From Oligoflexia bacterium (GTDB lineage Bacteria > Bdellovibrionota > Bdellovibrionia > JABDDW01), in assembly GCA_020847095.1 (NCBI GenBank), contig JADLCR010000004.1:1-64000 (forward strand): 64,000 nucleotides of DNA. Direction: 5' to 3'. This document shows, piece after piece, positions 45,974-54,316 of the stretch (its first letter is position 1; each line of letters opens with the position of its first letter). The position numbers and the translations under genes are program-made. Under the pieces are notes generated by a model that saw only the letters and a list, made by a program, of their open reading frames with translations, was not told the DNA's origin and made no database searches.

Positions 45974-46558
45974 TCACCTCATTTGTTCAATAGTTTCCTC
46001 GGACTTCTTGCCATTCATTAAATCAAGTCTTCGGGTTGCCACATCCAAGAGCATTTCATGTTCATCTTGATTTGAAATAAGAACCTCATTTAACACACTC
46101 GGATCTCCAGCCACGGTTTCAGCCATGTACCTTTCATCCAAAGTAAGTCCAGGCACACTCTTTTCAGAGGGCACCGGACTTCGGTGCAATCCCACAAAAA
46201 CCGAGCTCATAATTAAAACGAAAACGGCCGCAACCGGCACCAAATATTGCCTTGCCTGAAACGCGAACTCGGGATGAAGAGGTTCAATTTGGGTGGTGCT
46301 CACCTTGCTCATGATTTGATTTTCAAGCTTTTTAAAATACAAATCATGGGGCATTTCCAACTTGTCACTGCGCAAAAGACTGCCCAGACGGCTCCATCCT
46401 TCTTTTGCTTTTTGGCAATCCCCGCAACCGGCCAAGTGAGCTTCAAGCTCTTGACTCAATGACGGATCAAGCTCGCCTTCTGAAAAGTCGAGCCAAAGTT
46501 CTTCGTCGATTCCACACGGTGTCGTATATCGTTTTTTATTCATTCGCTTCAGTGACAC
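45974..46558 (-). CDS. Membrane-bound zinc-finger anti-sigma factor
   Basis: The 194 residues start with a ZAS-type motif H41-x3-C45-x2-C48 (HLAGCGDC) and have one membrane helix (about 106-126, VPVAAVFVLIMSSVFVGL) and an extracytoplasmic tail. It should hold the adjacent sigma factor. The GTG at 46558 has GGAG eight bases ahead and lies 3 bp after the sigma stop; an ATG five codons on is possible. Confidence 0.9.
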   Translation of the reverse strand: MSLKRMNKKRYTTPCGIDEELWLDFSEGELDPSLSQELEAHLAGCGDCQKAKEGWSRLGSLLRSDKLEMPHDLYFKKLENQIMSKVSTTQIEPLHPEFAFQARQYLVPVAAVFVLIMSSVFVGLHRSPVPSEKSVPGLTLDERYMAETVAGDPSVLNEVLISNQDEHEMLLDVATRRLDLMNGKKSEETIEQMR

Positions 46559-46561
46559 AAA

Positions 46562-47173
46562 TCAATCTCCATCCGGTTCAGAAAAATTGGTCGAGTTCGA
46601 AATTTCTTGCCCATCGGACAGGTTCCAATCAGCCAATTTATCGATTCCCTTAATAGACAAGGTCTTCTTTAGTCTTAATACCGCGTGTCGAAAATTAGCT
46701 TTTGCCGTATCGTAAGGGCAGCCCATGATCGTTGCGATCTCTTGAAAACTTAGGTCTTCATAGATTCTCAACGTGAGAGCCTCTCGCTGGCGCTCCGGTA
46801 ACTTTTTGACTTCATCGCCAAGCAGCCGGCTGAGCTCTTGGGATTCTAAATCCGATTGCGCCTGAGACCCGACTGACAAGACGACGTCTTCCACATCCAC
46901 ATCTAGGTGATCTCCCGATCGAAGCTTGTTCTTGGCAGTATTTATGGCAATTCGGTAGAGCCAGCTCTTAAAGCTGCTTCTTTCTTCGAAGGAATTCAAT
47001 TTTTGATATGCCTTCACAAAGCTCTCCTGGACAACGTCCTCAGCCGTCCCTTCATCCCGACAAAACCTCAGGGCTAATCGAAACAAGGCACGCTGATGGC
47101 GACGAACCAACTCGCCAAAAACCTCTGCCTTACCCGCTTTAATTTCCCTGACTAGGTCAAAATCGGCTTTCAT
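46562..47173 (-). CDS. ECF-type RNA polymerase sigma factor
   Basis: The 203-residue form begins at the ATG at 47173. Region 2 (ALFRLALRFCRDEGTAEDVVQESFVKAYQKL...FKSWLYRIAINTAKNKLRSG) and region 4 (LPERQREALTLRIYEDLSFQEIATIMGCPYDTAKANFRHAVLRLKK) are complete and typical of ECF sigma factors. AGGACGG is near the ATG; an earlier GTG at 47200 has a weaker site. It leads the sigma, anti-sigma, LTxxQ and small exported gene run. Confidence 0.94.
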   Translation of the reverse strand: MKADFDLVREIKAGKAEVFGELVRRHQRALFRLALRFCRDEGTAEDVVQESFVKAYQKLNSFEERSSFKSWLYRIAINTAKNKLRSGDHLDVDVEDVVLSVGSQAQSDLESQELSRLLGDEVKKLPERQREALTLRIYEDLSFQEIATIMGCPYDTAKANFRHAVLRLKKTLSIKGIDKLADWNLSDGQEISNSTNFSEPDGD

Positions 47174-47326
47174 CACCCGTCCTAGCCTTTGGTCAGACAC
47201 ACCTCTATCTTGGTCCGGTTAAAAGAAAATAACAATTTAAAAAGAATTCAGGGGTAGCTTTAAAAATCTAAGCATTTACAACCACTTAAATGGAAACTAA
47301 GATGACTGAAAGTTAAAGGAGTTTGC

Positions 47327-47689
47327 GTGCGCTGGAAGGCTTGGATCGCAGTCATTTTGATCGTTTTTGTTTTGGGATTCATTGGGCTTTATATTTGGGC
47401 ACCAAATGTCGTGGCTTGGGTTTTCTCTTATAAGCGAGAATGCCGCGTGGCGCGGGTTGAAAGCTTTTCTAAGGGTTTTGTCGTCACCAATAAGCAATTG
47501 AATAAATTCTCCGTGGTCTGTGATGACGGCTCGGTTTGTCGGGCCGACGATTCAGGATTTGCAGGAGTAAAACCCGGTGACCTTATTGTTTTTAGGGGCT
47601 TTCCAGAAATTTCTAGTCTTCAGGAATTTGGAAAGTGTGACCACGCCCAACTCATTAAAATCAAAGAGACCGCCCCGTCAACGCCATGA
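47327..47689 (+). CDS. Small membrane-anchored protein, unknown
   Basis: A GTG start with AAAGGAGTTTGC gives 120 residues: one N-terminal membrane helix (about 6-30) and a small beta-rich domain (VARVESFSKGFVVTNKQLNKFSVVCDDGSVCRADDSGF, then PGDLIVFRGFPEI) with four cysteines. The beta pattern might be an OB-like fold. It overlaps the O-antigen ligase-like gene by 4 bp (ATGA), so it may help that protein. No family recognised. Confidence 0.75.
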   Translation: MRWKAWIAVILIVFVLGFIGLYIWAPNVVAWVFSYKRECRVARVESFSKGFVVTNKQLNKFSVVCDDGSVCRADDSGFAGVKPGDLIVFRGFPEISSLQEFGKCDHAQLIKIKETAPSTP

Positions 47690-48864
47690 AAACTCTCGAG
47701 GATCGAATGATCCTGTTTCTGAATACCTACATTGTTTTTCTTTGCCTTGTCCCACCGATTAGAGTTTTCAATAAGACCATTTTCTTTTCAGAACTTTTGC
47801 TATTGCCATTGATCGCATTGGCCATAGTTAATCATTCAAAAATAAGACTTCCCAAATCCCTTGGAGCGGTTTGGTTATGCCTGACCGCCAGTTTTTTAGC
47901 CGGCCTATGGCGCGGAGATTTGGGAGTGACCATTTCGCAATACCCAATGGGTGACGATTCCTTTCGTCTGGGCCAAGACTCGATTCGTTATGTCCGATGG
48001 CTCCTGCTGTTTTCAACTCCGTGGCTCGTTTATTCCATCGGTGCCAAAATTCCATTTGAACCGTTGTTCAAAACATTACGACTAAGTTTGGCCGCCTCCG
48101 CTCTTATCGCCGTTTTTGAAGCTCTCAAATTATTTGATCCCACTAAGATATATGGTCATGCCTCAGTCTTAGGATGGGCCGATCGTGTGCAAGGCCCATT
48201 TGCTTCACCTCTTGAGGCATCGCTGATGTTTTCTGTGGGAATTTTGCTTGGGGTTGAAGGGTTACTCACCAAGAAGAACTTGATACTCAATTTAATTTTG
48301 GCGGCATGCTCGCTTTTTGCCCTTGTAAAAAGCCAAGGAGGGACCGCCTTCGTGGCTGTAAGTGTGGCGGCAGCTTATTTGATGTTCAAATTGCCTACGC
48401 CCCATCGCTCAAGTCCTAGCAGACGCCAAGTCCTTTATATTTTTCTAGGCCTGGGAGCCATATTGGCTGTTGTTTTAGCTTGGCTCCCGCCCTGGATTTA
48501 CGAACAGAAGTTAGCAAATTTTTTGATTCGATTTTCAACTTGGGGAAAGTTCTTAACACTTTGTCTTGAGAAACCTTATGTAGGTTTGGTCGGACTGGGA
48601 TTCACCGGCGTCGTGGGCGATAATAGTTTATTTCTGATGTCCATTTACGGCGGATTAGCACTTCTCATCGCAGCGGCAATCTGGATTACCGGGCTCATGC
48701 GAAATCTTAATACGCCCCTACTTAGAAGCTTGGGTGTCTTGTGGGTATTAAGTTTTTTCACTCTCGATTCGATTGGCTACTGGGGGCTTGGAAGATTGAT
48801 GTGGTTCTTACTTGGCGTTGCAGGTCTTGCGAGTCTCAGTCGTCAATCAAGTCAAAACCGCTAG
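47686..48864 (+). CDS. O-antigen ligase/polymerase-like membrane protein
   Basis: A 392-residue protein with about ten hydrophobic helices. The long loop after the fifth or sixth helix carries RVQGPFASPLEASLMFSVG, the kind of motif seen in WaaL/Wzy-type enzymes, and SQGGTAFVAVS resembles the conserved R/G-containing loop. It would join or polymerise sugar chains onto lipid A-core or a lipid carrier. The call is by topology and motif, not by close homology. It overlaps the preceding gene by 4 bp and the convergent Rsm22-like gene by 29 bp. Confidence 0.7.
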   Translation: MKTLEDRMILFLNTYIVFLCLVPPIRVFNKTIFFSELLLLPLIALAIVNHSKIRLPKSLGAVWLCLTASFLAGLWRGDLGVTISQYPMGDDSFRLGQDSIRYVRWLLLFSTPWLVYSIGAKIPFEPLFKTLRLSLAASALIAVFEALKLFDPTKIYGHASVLGWADRVQGPFASPLEASLMFSVGILLGVEGLLTKKNLILNLILAACSLFALVKSQGGTAFVAVSVAAAYLMFKLPTPHRSSPSRRQVLYIFLGLGAILAVVLAWLPPWIYEQKLANFLIRFSTWGKFLTLCLEKPYVGLVGLGFTGVVGDNSLFLMSIYGGLALLIAAAIWITGLMRNLNTPLLRSLGVLWVLSFFTLDSIGYWGLGRLMWFLLGVAGLASLSRQSSQNR

Positions 48865-49903
48865 TCGATGAAATCCGCACTTCGTTTTTCTTTTCCTCAA
48901 AATCCCGAAGCTTGATGAGGTCTCCCCGCTCAAGATACGGAGATACTTGATCGCGATGAAGCCAGGACAAAAACTCCCGGCGTTCGCCGCGACAAATTTG
49001 TTGTCTTGATTTACCGCGCTCTTCTTGTTCATCGCCAATAACTCGGGCCAAAAACCTGTGACGTTCAGGCGGCGGTTGCCGTGCGATCAACAGATAGCTC
49101 ATTGTCAAAGTGTCGTTTCGCATAGGAAGGTGCTTTTCCAGCTCTACAAACCATTCGGGTTTATTCCAGTTTATACGGTGATGGCACCAATCCCTCGGGG
49201 ACTGAGTGTAAACAGGACATGGCCCCTGATGCACGCAAGGCGCCCAAGCATACCAACCGCGAGTCAGGATCTCTTCTCTCCATTTAAGTAAGGCGCGGCT
49301 TGCTTGGTGGGTGCTGGGTTCGATAATAATTAGTCTTTGAACATGATCGGGAATTTCGGGCCAGCTGGCAACTTCATTTAAGACATAGCTGAGTATCAGC
49401 GTATCGGACTGACACTCACGAATTTGCCCTAGGTTTTTCTTACTGATTTCCACATTCACATTGAGAAACTCAAAAAACTTTTTTAATTCACCAAGTGCCG
49501 AGTCACTACTATCTACGGCATCGACGAGATTAAGCGACTCGGCTTCGTGATCTAAAATGGCCCAGGAAGCTGCCCCCAGGCCACACCCCCAATCAGAAAT
49601 CTTCTTGGCCGATACCAGAAAATTTTGTCTTGAGGCCTCACTTAAAACAGCGCGAGCTCGCAAATAATTAAGAACCTGAAAATAGCTCAGGTAAGCCGCT
49701 CTGTATTTACTATCGGCCCAATAGTCGAGACTAAGCTGTCTCAATAGAAACTTTTGAGAAAGCTCCCGAATAACCTGACTTAACGTTTCTGGTTTATGAA
49801 GATCGTACCCCAACTGAACAAGTCGGTTTTGAAGATACTGAGTATATTTTTCGGGAATGCTAAAGTGTGGAGACACGGTTACGACCAGCTCTCTTGCTTG
49901 CAT
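48836..49903 (-). CDS. Rsm22/METTL17-like methyltransferase-fold protein
   Basis: The ATG at 49903 gives about 355 residues (residue numbers here are from the TTG at 49927). A SAM-binding motif ISDWGCGLGAASW is followed by an Rsm22-type cysteine segment: C231 and C237 (PCVHQGPCP), C248 (RDWCHH) and a distant C312 (QQICRG). This spacing resembles the iron-sulfur four-Cys pattern of METTL17. Rsm22 proteins assemble the small ribosomal subunit in mitochondria; bacterial members are less studied. The C-terminal Lys/Arg-rich part fits the family. It overlaps the FHA-GGDEF gene by 44 bp. True start is uncertain (TTG 49927 and GTG 49876 are alternatives). Confidence 0.8.
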   Translation of the reverse strand: MQARELVVTVSPHFSIPEKYTQYLQNRLVQLGYDLHKPETLSQVIRELSQKFLLRQLSLDYWADSKYRAAYLSYFQVLNYLRARAVLSEASRQNFLVSAKKISDWGCGLGAASWAILDHEAESLNLVDAVDSSDSALGELKKFFEFLNVNVEISKKNLGQIRECQSDTLILSYVLNEVASWPEIPDHVQRLIIIEPSTHQASRALLKWREEILTRGWYAWAPCVHQGPCPVYTQSPRDWCHHRINWNKPEWFVELEKHLPMRNDTLTMSYLLIARQPPPERHRFLARVIGDEQEERGKSRQQICRGERREFLSWLHRDQVSPYLERGDLIKLRDFEEKKNEVRISSTSGFDLIDD

Positions 49904-50786
49904 AAGAAGCCTGGTCAGCCTTTTCAAACAGTGCTGATGCCGACGCCATGGTCGAATCTAGGCACGCCACTCCAAGAGATATAGTTACAGGAATTGTCTT
50001 ACCGCCGAAACTAAAGTTGTGCTTTTCAATGGTCGATCGAATACGCTCAGCCACATCGCAGGCTCTCTGCAGGGGGCTGCCGTACAATATAATTACAAAT
50101 TCTTCGCCCCCGTATCTGCCGAAGGTATCTCCAGACCGGATCAATTGATTTTTGACGACCGTGCAGACTTCTCTCAGCACAAAGTCGCCCGCTTGGTGCC
50201 CATGGGTATCGTTAATTTTCTTAAAGTGATCAAGATCGAAAACAATAAGTGAAAGATTGGTTTCAGTAAGTCGCGACTTTTTAAAACTTTCTTCCAAGGA
50301 CAGTAATAAGGCCGACTTATTTAGTATTCCAGTCAGGCCGTCAGTTGTACCGCGATCGTAATTATGAGCAGCAGCAAAGGATTCGATTCCACTACTTACG
50401 AACTTGAAGATCACATTTCCCAATTTTACCGTATCATTATCAACGAGTTTTGCTTCTTTCATGGGATCGAGGCGCTGTCCGTGAAATTCCGTTCCGTTTG
50501 TGGATCCTTGATCCACAATGAAAACCCCATCGTCTTTAACTCTTACCAATGCATGGCGCTTACTCATGCTTTTTTCGTCAACATGAATGTCACAAGTTGG
50601 ATCGCGTCCCACCGTAAGTTCCGCTTTCTCCAACGGCCACTGCTTACCCATGACTCCAGCCGGGCCCATCAGCAAAATGAGAGCGGGCGGCCTTTTTCCT
50701 GCCTCTTCGAGACGAACCTTAAGAGTATCGCTATCAACAACGCTGGTCTTGTCGAGTTTGTTTTCTTCCGCCGCCATGAAATCCAT
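49860..50786 (-). CDS. FHA-GGDEF diguanylate cyclase, DgcB-like
   Basis: The 308 residues begin with an unstructured Thr/Ser-rich tail (DKTSVVDSDTLK), then an FHA domain (TVGRDPTCDIHVDEKSMSKRHA, GSTNGTEFHG) and a GGDEF domain with the active GGEEF signature and an upstream RxxD (RSGDTFGRY), the cyclic-di-GMP inhibition site. This architecture is that of DgcB of Bdellovibrio bacteriovorus, needed for prey entry, where the tail is phosphorylated and bound by the FHA. Whether this tail is used so here is inference. No membrane segment. The gene overlaps the Rsm22-like gene start and lies 47 bp after pgi. Confidence 0.88.
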   Translation of the reverse strand: MDFMAAEENKLDKTSVVDSDTLKVRLEEAGKRPPALILLMGPAGVMGKQWPLEKAELTVGRDPTCDIHVDEKSMSKRHALVRVKDDGVFIVDQGSTNGTEFHGQRLDPMKEAKLVDNDTVKLGNVIFKFVSSGIESFAAAHNYDRGTTDGLTGILNKSALLLSLEESFKKSRLTETNLSLIVFDLDHFKKINDTHGHQAGDFVLREVCTVVKNQLIRSGDTFGRYGGEEFVIILYGSPLQRACDVAERIRSTIEKHNFSFGGKTIPVTISLGVACLDSTMASASALFEKADQASYASKRAGRNRVSTL

Positions 50787-50833
50787 TATAGAGTTTCACC
50801 ACTCTGAGGTACAGAGACTAGTCGATCTGGGTA

Positions 50834-52060
50834 TTATTTCTGAAGAAGTTCGTGAGTGAGTTTCTTTACGCCCTCGACCCCAGGCTGGTTAAAAGCATTG
50901 ATCTCCAAGGCTTCTCCCAAGACTGCGACCACCATTTCAAAAATATAAAAAAGGGCGCCAATTGATTCCGGACTATGATCCAGTACGGTGAGTCTTTCCG
51001 CCAAAAGTCCTTTTTCTTTCAGAAAGGTTTCAGAAGCCGTTGCTTCAATGCCAAGCAAAGAGCCCACGCTCTTACCCTTGGTCATATAAAGCTGCTCAGA
51101 AAAAACTTTGTTAATGGCACTCGATTTTTCGGATTCACTGTTTCGAATGAAAAGAAAACTTTTGTCAGGGGCACCTTCAACAAACTGTTGTAATAGCGAG
51201 TGCTGATCCGTGGCCCCCAGGCAGGGCAATGGAGTGCTAACGCGAGGCGCTTCGTGGCCATGCAGATTCACAGCCTTGGCCAACGACTCCGCCCAAAGCT
51301 GTTGTAGCCAAGCGCCGAACGACTTAAGCCCCTGACAATAAATCCAAAAAATACTAATCCAGTTAGCGCGATTCCAGCTACGAAAGTAAAATTCACAAAT
51401 TTGAGCGATCATTTCTCGCTGATTCTGCGCCCAACTTGCCCCTTCTAAAACTTTCTCTACGGGCACACCGGCCCAGGCCATGGGCGCAAGTCCCACGGCA
51501 CTAAGGACAGAAAATCTTCCTCCCACATTGGGGTCAGCCTTCATTTCCGTTAAGCCGAGCTCTTGCGAAACACCCTTCATCACGTTGGCTGTATCCTCGG
51601 TCATAACCGAAAGATGCTTTGCAAAGCTCAACTTCTTTGATTTTAGAACTCCCAAAATATGCGCCATTTGGAAAAGCGTCTCCGAAGTACCCCCGCTCTT
51701 AGATATGGCCAAAAAGTGGGTCTTTTTCAGATTAAGTGCCTTGATCGCCGTTTCAAAATGGAAGCCGTCAATATTGTCGAGAAAGATAACTTGCTTCTTG
51801 GAAGGCAAAAAATCCAAGGCTGCACGTCCACCCAGACTGCTTCCCCCTATTCCTAAGACTACGAGAGTTTCAAAAGACTTGGTTCTACTCAGCCAAGCTT
51901 TAACTTGGAGAACATGTTCCTTTGATTTTGGAAGGTGGACCCAAGCCAACATTTCGCTTTGCTTTTGCGCCTTAAATTCAACCTGCGAAATAAGCTGGGA
52001 CCAATCAATCGTAAGAGTTTGCGATTGACCACTAAACTTGAGATAGGGCTTACCAGGCAT
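50834..52060 (-). CDS. pgi: Glucose-6-phosphate isomerase
   Basis: It interconverts glucose 6-phosphate and fructose 6-phosphate. The protein is about 408 residues, short against ~450-550 in most bacteria, yet it holds GIGGSSLGG, SKSGGTSETL, NVGGRFSVLSAVGL, QQLWAESLAK, DQHSLLQQF and NAFNQPGVEGVK. The start at the ATG at 52060 overlaps the acyl-CoA dehydrogenase stop by 11 bp; a TTG at 52072 is the alternative. No kinase of glucose is nearby. Confidence 0.93.
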   Translation of the reverse strand: MPGKPYLKFSGQSQTLTIDWSQLISQVEFKAQKQSEMLAWVHLPKSKEHVLQVKAWLSRTKSFETLVVLGIGGSSLGGRAALDFLPSKKQVIFLDNIDGFHFETAIKALNLKKTHFLAISKSGGTSETLFQMAHILGVLKSKKLSFAKHLSVMTEDTANVMKGVSQELGLTEMKADPNVGGRFSVLSAVGLAPMAWAGVPVEKVLEGASWAQNQREMIAQICEFYFRSWNRANWISIFWIYCQGLKSFGAWLQQLWAESLAKAVNLHGHEAPRVSTPLPCLGATDQHSLLQQFVEGAPDKSFLFIRNSESEKSSAINKVFSEQLYMTKGKSVGSLLGIEATASETFLKEKGLLAERLTVLDHSPESIGALFYIFEMVVAVLGEALEINAFNQPGVEGVKKLTHELLQK

Positions 52061-53201
52061 TCTGACCGTCAATTTCTTTCAATAGCTCACGGGCAATTAC
52101 GAGTCGCATAACTTCGTTAGTTCCGGCGCCGATTTCCATGAGTTTTGCGTCTCTCATGAATCGTTCGACTGGGTATTCTTTGGTGTATCCGTATCCACCC
52201 AAAATCTGAATAGCGTTGAGCCCCACTTGTGTGGCCATTTCTGCTGCAAAGAGTTTGCACGCAGATGCATTGCGCCCCAGGTCTTGACCACTGTCAATAT
52301 ATTGAGCGCATTCCAAGGTTAGAGCTCGACTCGCTCGGTATTGAGTGTAGTTATCGGCAATCATTTTTTGAATCATTTGAAAATGTCCAAGGGCCTGGCC
52401 AAACTGCTTTCGCTCGGTGGCGTATTTCGTTGAATATTCATGGGCAGCTCGAGCACATCCATTGCTGATTCCTGCGATCGTCACTCGCTCGATATTCAGG
52501 TTTCTCATCATATGAGAAACACTCTCCCCTTCGGCGCCAACAAGGTTTTCAACGGGGACTTCACAGTTTTCGAAAATAAGTTCTGATGTCGGACTAGCTC
52601 GCATTCCAAGTTTATGCAGCTTTTTTCCAACGCTGAATCCCTTAAAACTTTTTTCGATGAGAAAAGTGCTGATATCTCGCTTTTTTGGTCCGGTTTTAGC
52701 GTAAACAAGAAAAAATTCACCAACAGGGCCATTGGTAATCCACATTTTAGTTCCATTTAAAATGTAGCGATCACCTTTTTTTTCAGCTTTCGTAGCCATG
52801 CCTAACGCATCACTACCCGCCTCAGGTTCGCTCATGGCCATTCCGCCAATCCATTCACCACTGCAGAGCTTTGGAAGGTATTTTTTCTTTTGAGCTTCGC
52901 TTCCGTTAATATGAAGATTGTGAGCCGCCAAAATAGAATGGGCCAAATAAGACAGTGCGGTTGAGGCACAAACGGCCCCAATTTCTTCCATCACAAGGGT
53001 CGCCGCAACAGCGTCCATCTGGGAGCCACCAAAAGCCTCGTCCACCGTAATGCCCAGTAGTCCCATCGAACCCATTTTGGGGAAAAGAGAGCGATCAAAA
53101 GATTCACTTTCATCTCGCGATGCGGCCTCCGGAGCAATTTCCTTTTGAGAAAATTCTCTTACCGTTTGAACCAATAGCTCATGATCTTTTGAAATGATCA
53201 T
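52050..53201 (-). CDS. Acyl-CoA dehydrogenase, isovaleryl-CoA type
   Basis: A flavin enzyme of 383 residues with the acyl-CoA dehydrogenase signatures AMSEPEAGSD, WITNGPVGEFF and QILGGYGYTKEYPVERFMRDAK. The catalytic base seems to be the Glu in NLNIERVTIAG, as in isovaleryl-CoA dehydrogenase, while the position used by medium-chain enzymes reads GAGTNE instead of EGT. It may act in leucine breakdown. The rest of that pathway is not in the window. It starts 36 bp after the phosphoesterase end. Confidence 0.92.
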   Translation of the reverse strand: MIISKDHELLVQTVREFSQKEIAPEAASRDESESFDRSLFPKMGSMGLLGITVDEAFGGSQMDAVAATLVMEEIGAVCASTALSYLAHSILAAHNLHINGSEAQKKKYLPKLCSGEWIGGMAMSEPEAGSDALGMATKAEKKGDRYILNGTKMWITNGPVGEFFLVYAKTGPKKRDISTFLIEKSFKGFSVGKKLHKLGMRASPTSELIFENCEVPVENLVGAEGESVSHMMRNLNIERVTIAGISNGCARAAHEYSTKYATERKQFGQALGHFQMIQKMIADNYTQYRASRALTLECAQYIDSGQDLGRNASACKLFAAEMATQVGLNAIQILGGYGYTKEYPVERFMRDAKLMEIGAGTNEVMRLVIARELLKEIDGQNAW

Positions 53202-53237
53202 ACTGTCCCCTCTGGAAGTTCGATTTGATCTAGCGGA

Positions 53238-54314
53238 TTATACGGCCACGTCGGCTTCCGCACGGTAATGGCCTCTCCACTCTTTTAAACGGGCACGCGG
53301 GCGCCCACCCTCTTCGGGATACTCGATCAAAGCGTACGTCAACCTTGTTAGCTTTCCAAGACCTACGATGTCAAGATTTGTCAAATCCGTCCAAGTGCCC
53401 GTATTCAAATACTCTTTATTCTTACCCCATTGCCTATACAAATAAATGTGGGTATGGCCGAAAATCACGGTGTGAACGCGCTCATCAGCAAGAACTCTTT
53501 TGGCCGCTTTTTCGAGGTCAGGATAAATTGCCCCATCACGTAGAATCTGGAGTTGAGTTTTCAAAGAAAACTCCCTTTTTGAGTCGTTTTGGAGAGCAAA
53601 CTTGACCAAATAAATAAAACATTTGATCAAATTCTTGATTGTGAAAATCGTATCGTAAATGAGTCCCCACCTTAAATAAATATCGTAGGGTCGAATTTTG
53701 TCGATAAATGGCTTTTCAACTTTAAGTTTAAGGATGAAGTTAACAAAAAAGTGAGAGGCCCACGGGAGATTCAAAATTGGCTCCGGCAAATCTTGTTTCA
53801 AAAAGAATTTTTTCGGATTGAGCCTGTTGGCCGCCTCATGTTGATGTCCGTGCTCGATGTGAACTCCATCAAAGAAATAAACAATGTTTTTAAAATTGAT
53901 TCTAGTTCCACAAACCTCATCAAGAAACTCGCGCGTTTTTGGCCAAAGCATTCCCTGATCATGATTTCCAATAATATAAGTGAGTCTCTTTCCTGGTCGC
54001 GAGCAAAACCTTTTGAAGGCTTCAAATACGGGACGGTGACCATCAACAATTGCTTTAACTTTATAAAGGTCGATGCCCTCGGTTATGACAGTGGTGTTGT
54101 GGCCTTTGTAATCTGTTTGAAGGAGATTTAAGAAGTCTCCGTTGATGATCAGTTCAACTTCAGACTCCGCATAGGGACCGCTTGAATAAAACTCTAAGAA
54201 CTCAATGAATTTGTCGTCAAAATAGAACTCTTCCATGATGTTGATTGAACCGTCAGGAAGAAATTGACCCTTCCCGAGATGGAAATCGCTGATGACAAGC
54301 TTTACCTTTTTCAT
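53238..54314 (-). CDS. Calcineurin-like metallophosphoesterase
   Basis: The 358 residues have the five metal motifs in order: SDFHLG, INGDFLN, IGNHDQG, EHGHQHE and FGHTHI. The insert with aromatic and basic helices between the fourth and fifth motifs could touch a membrane. LpxH-type UDP-diacylglucosamine hydrolases use a similar set, but this protein is longer and that role is not proven. It lies 2 bp after the GGDEF gene. Confidence 0.88.
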   Translation of the reverse strand: MKKVKLVISDFHLGKGQFLPDGSINIMEEFYFDDKFIEFLEFYSSGPYAESEVELIINGDFLNLLQTDYKGHNTTVITEGIDLYKVKAIVDGHRPVFEAFKRFCSRPGKRLTYIIGNHDQGMLWPKTREFLDEVCGTRINFKNIVYFFDGVHIEHGHQHEAANRLNPKKFFLKQDLPEPILNLPWASHFFVNFILKLKVEKPFIDKIRPYDIYLRWGLIYDTIFTIKNLIKCFIYLVKFALQNDSKREFSLKTQLQILRDGAIYPDLEKAAKRVLADERVHTVIFGHTHIYLYRQWGKNKEYLNTGTWTDLTNLDIVGLGKLTRLTYALIEYPEEGGRPRARLKEWRGHYRAEADVAV

Positions 54315-54316
54315 TG

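Noticed and set aside
51480-52028. A 182-residue open frame on the plus strand
   Set aside because: It is antisense to pgi, whose family motifs are clear.
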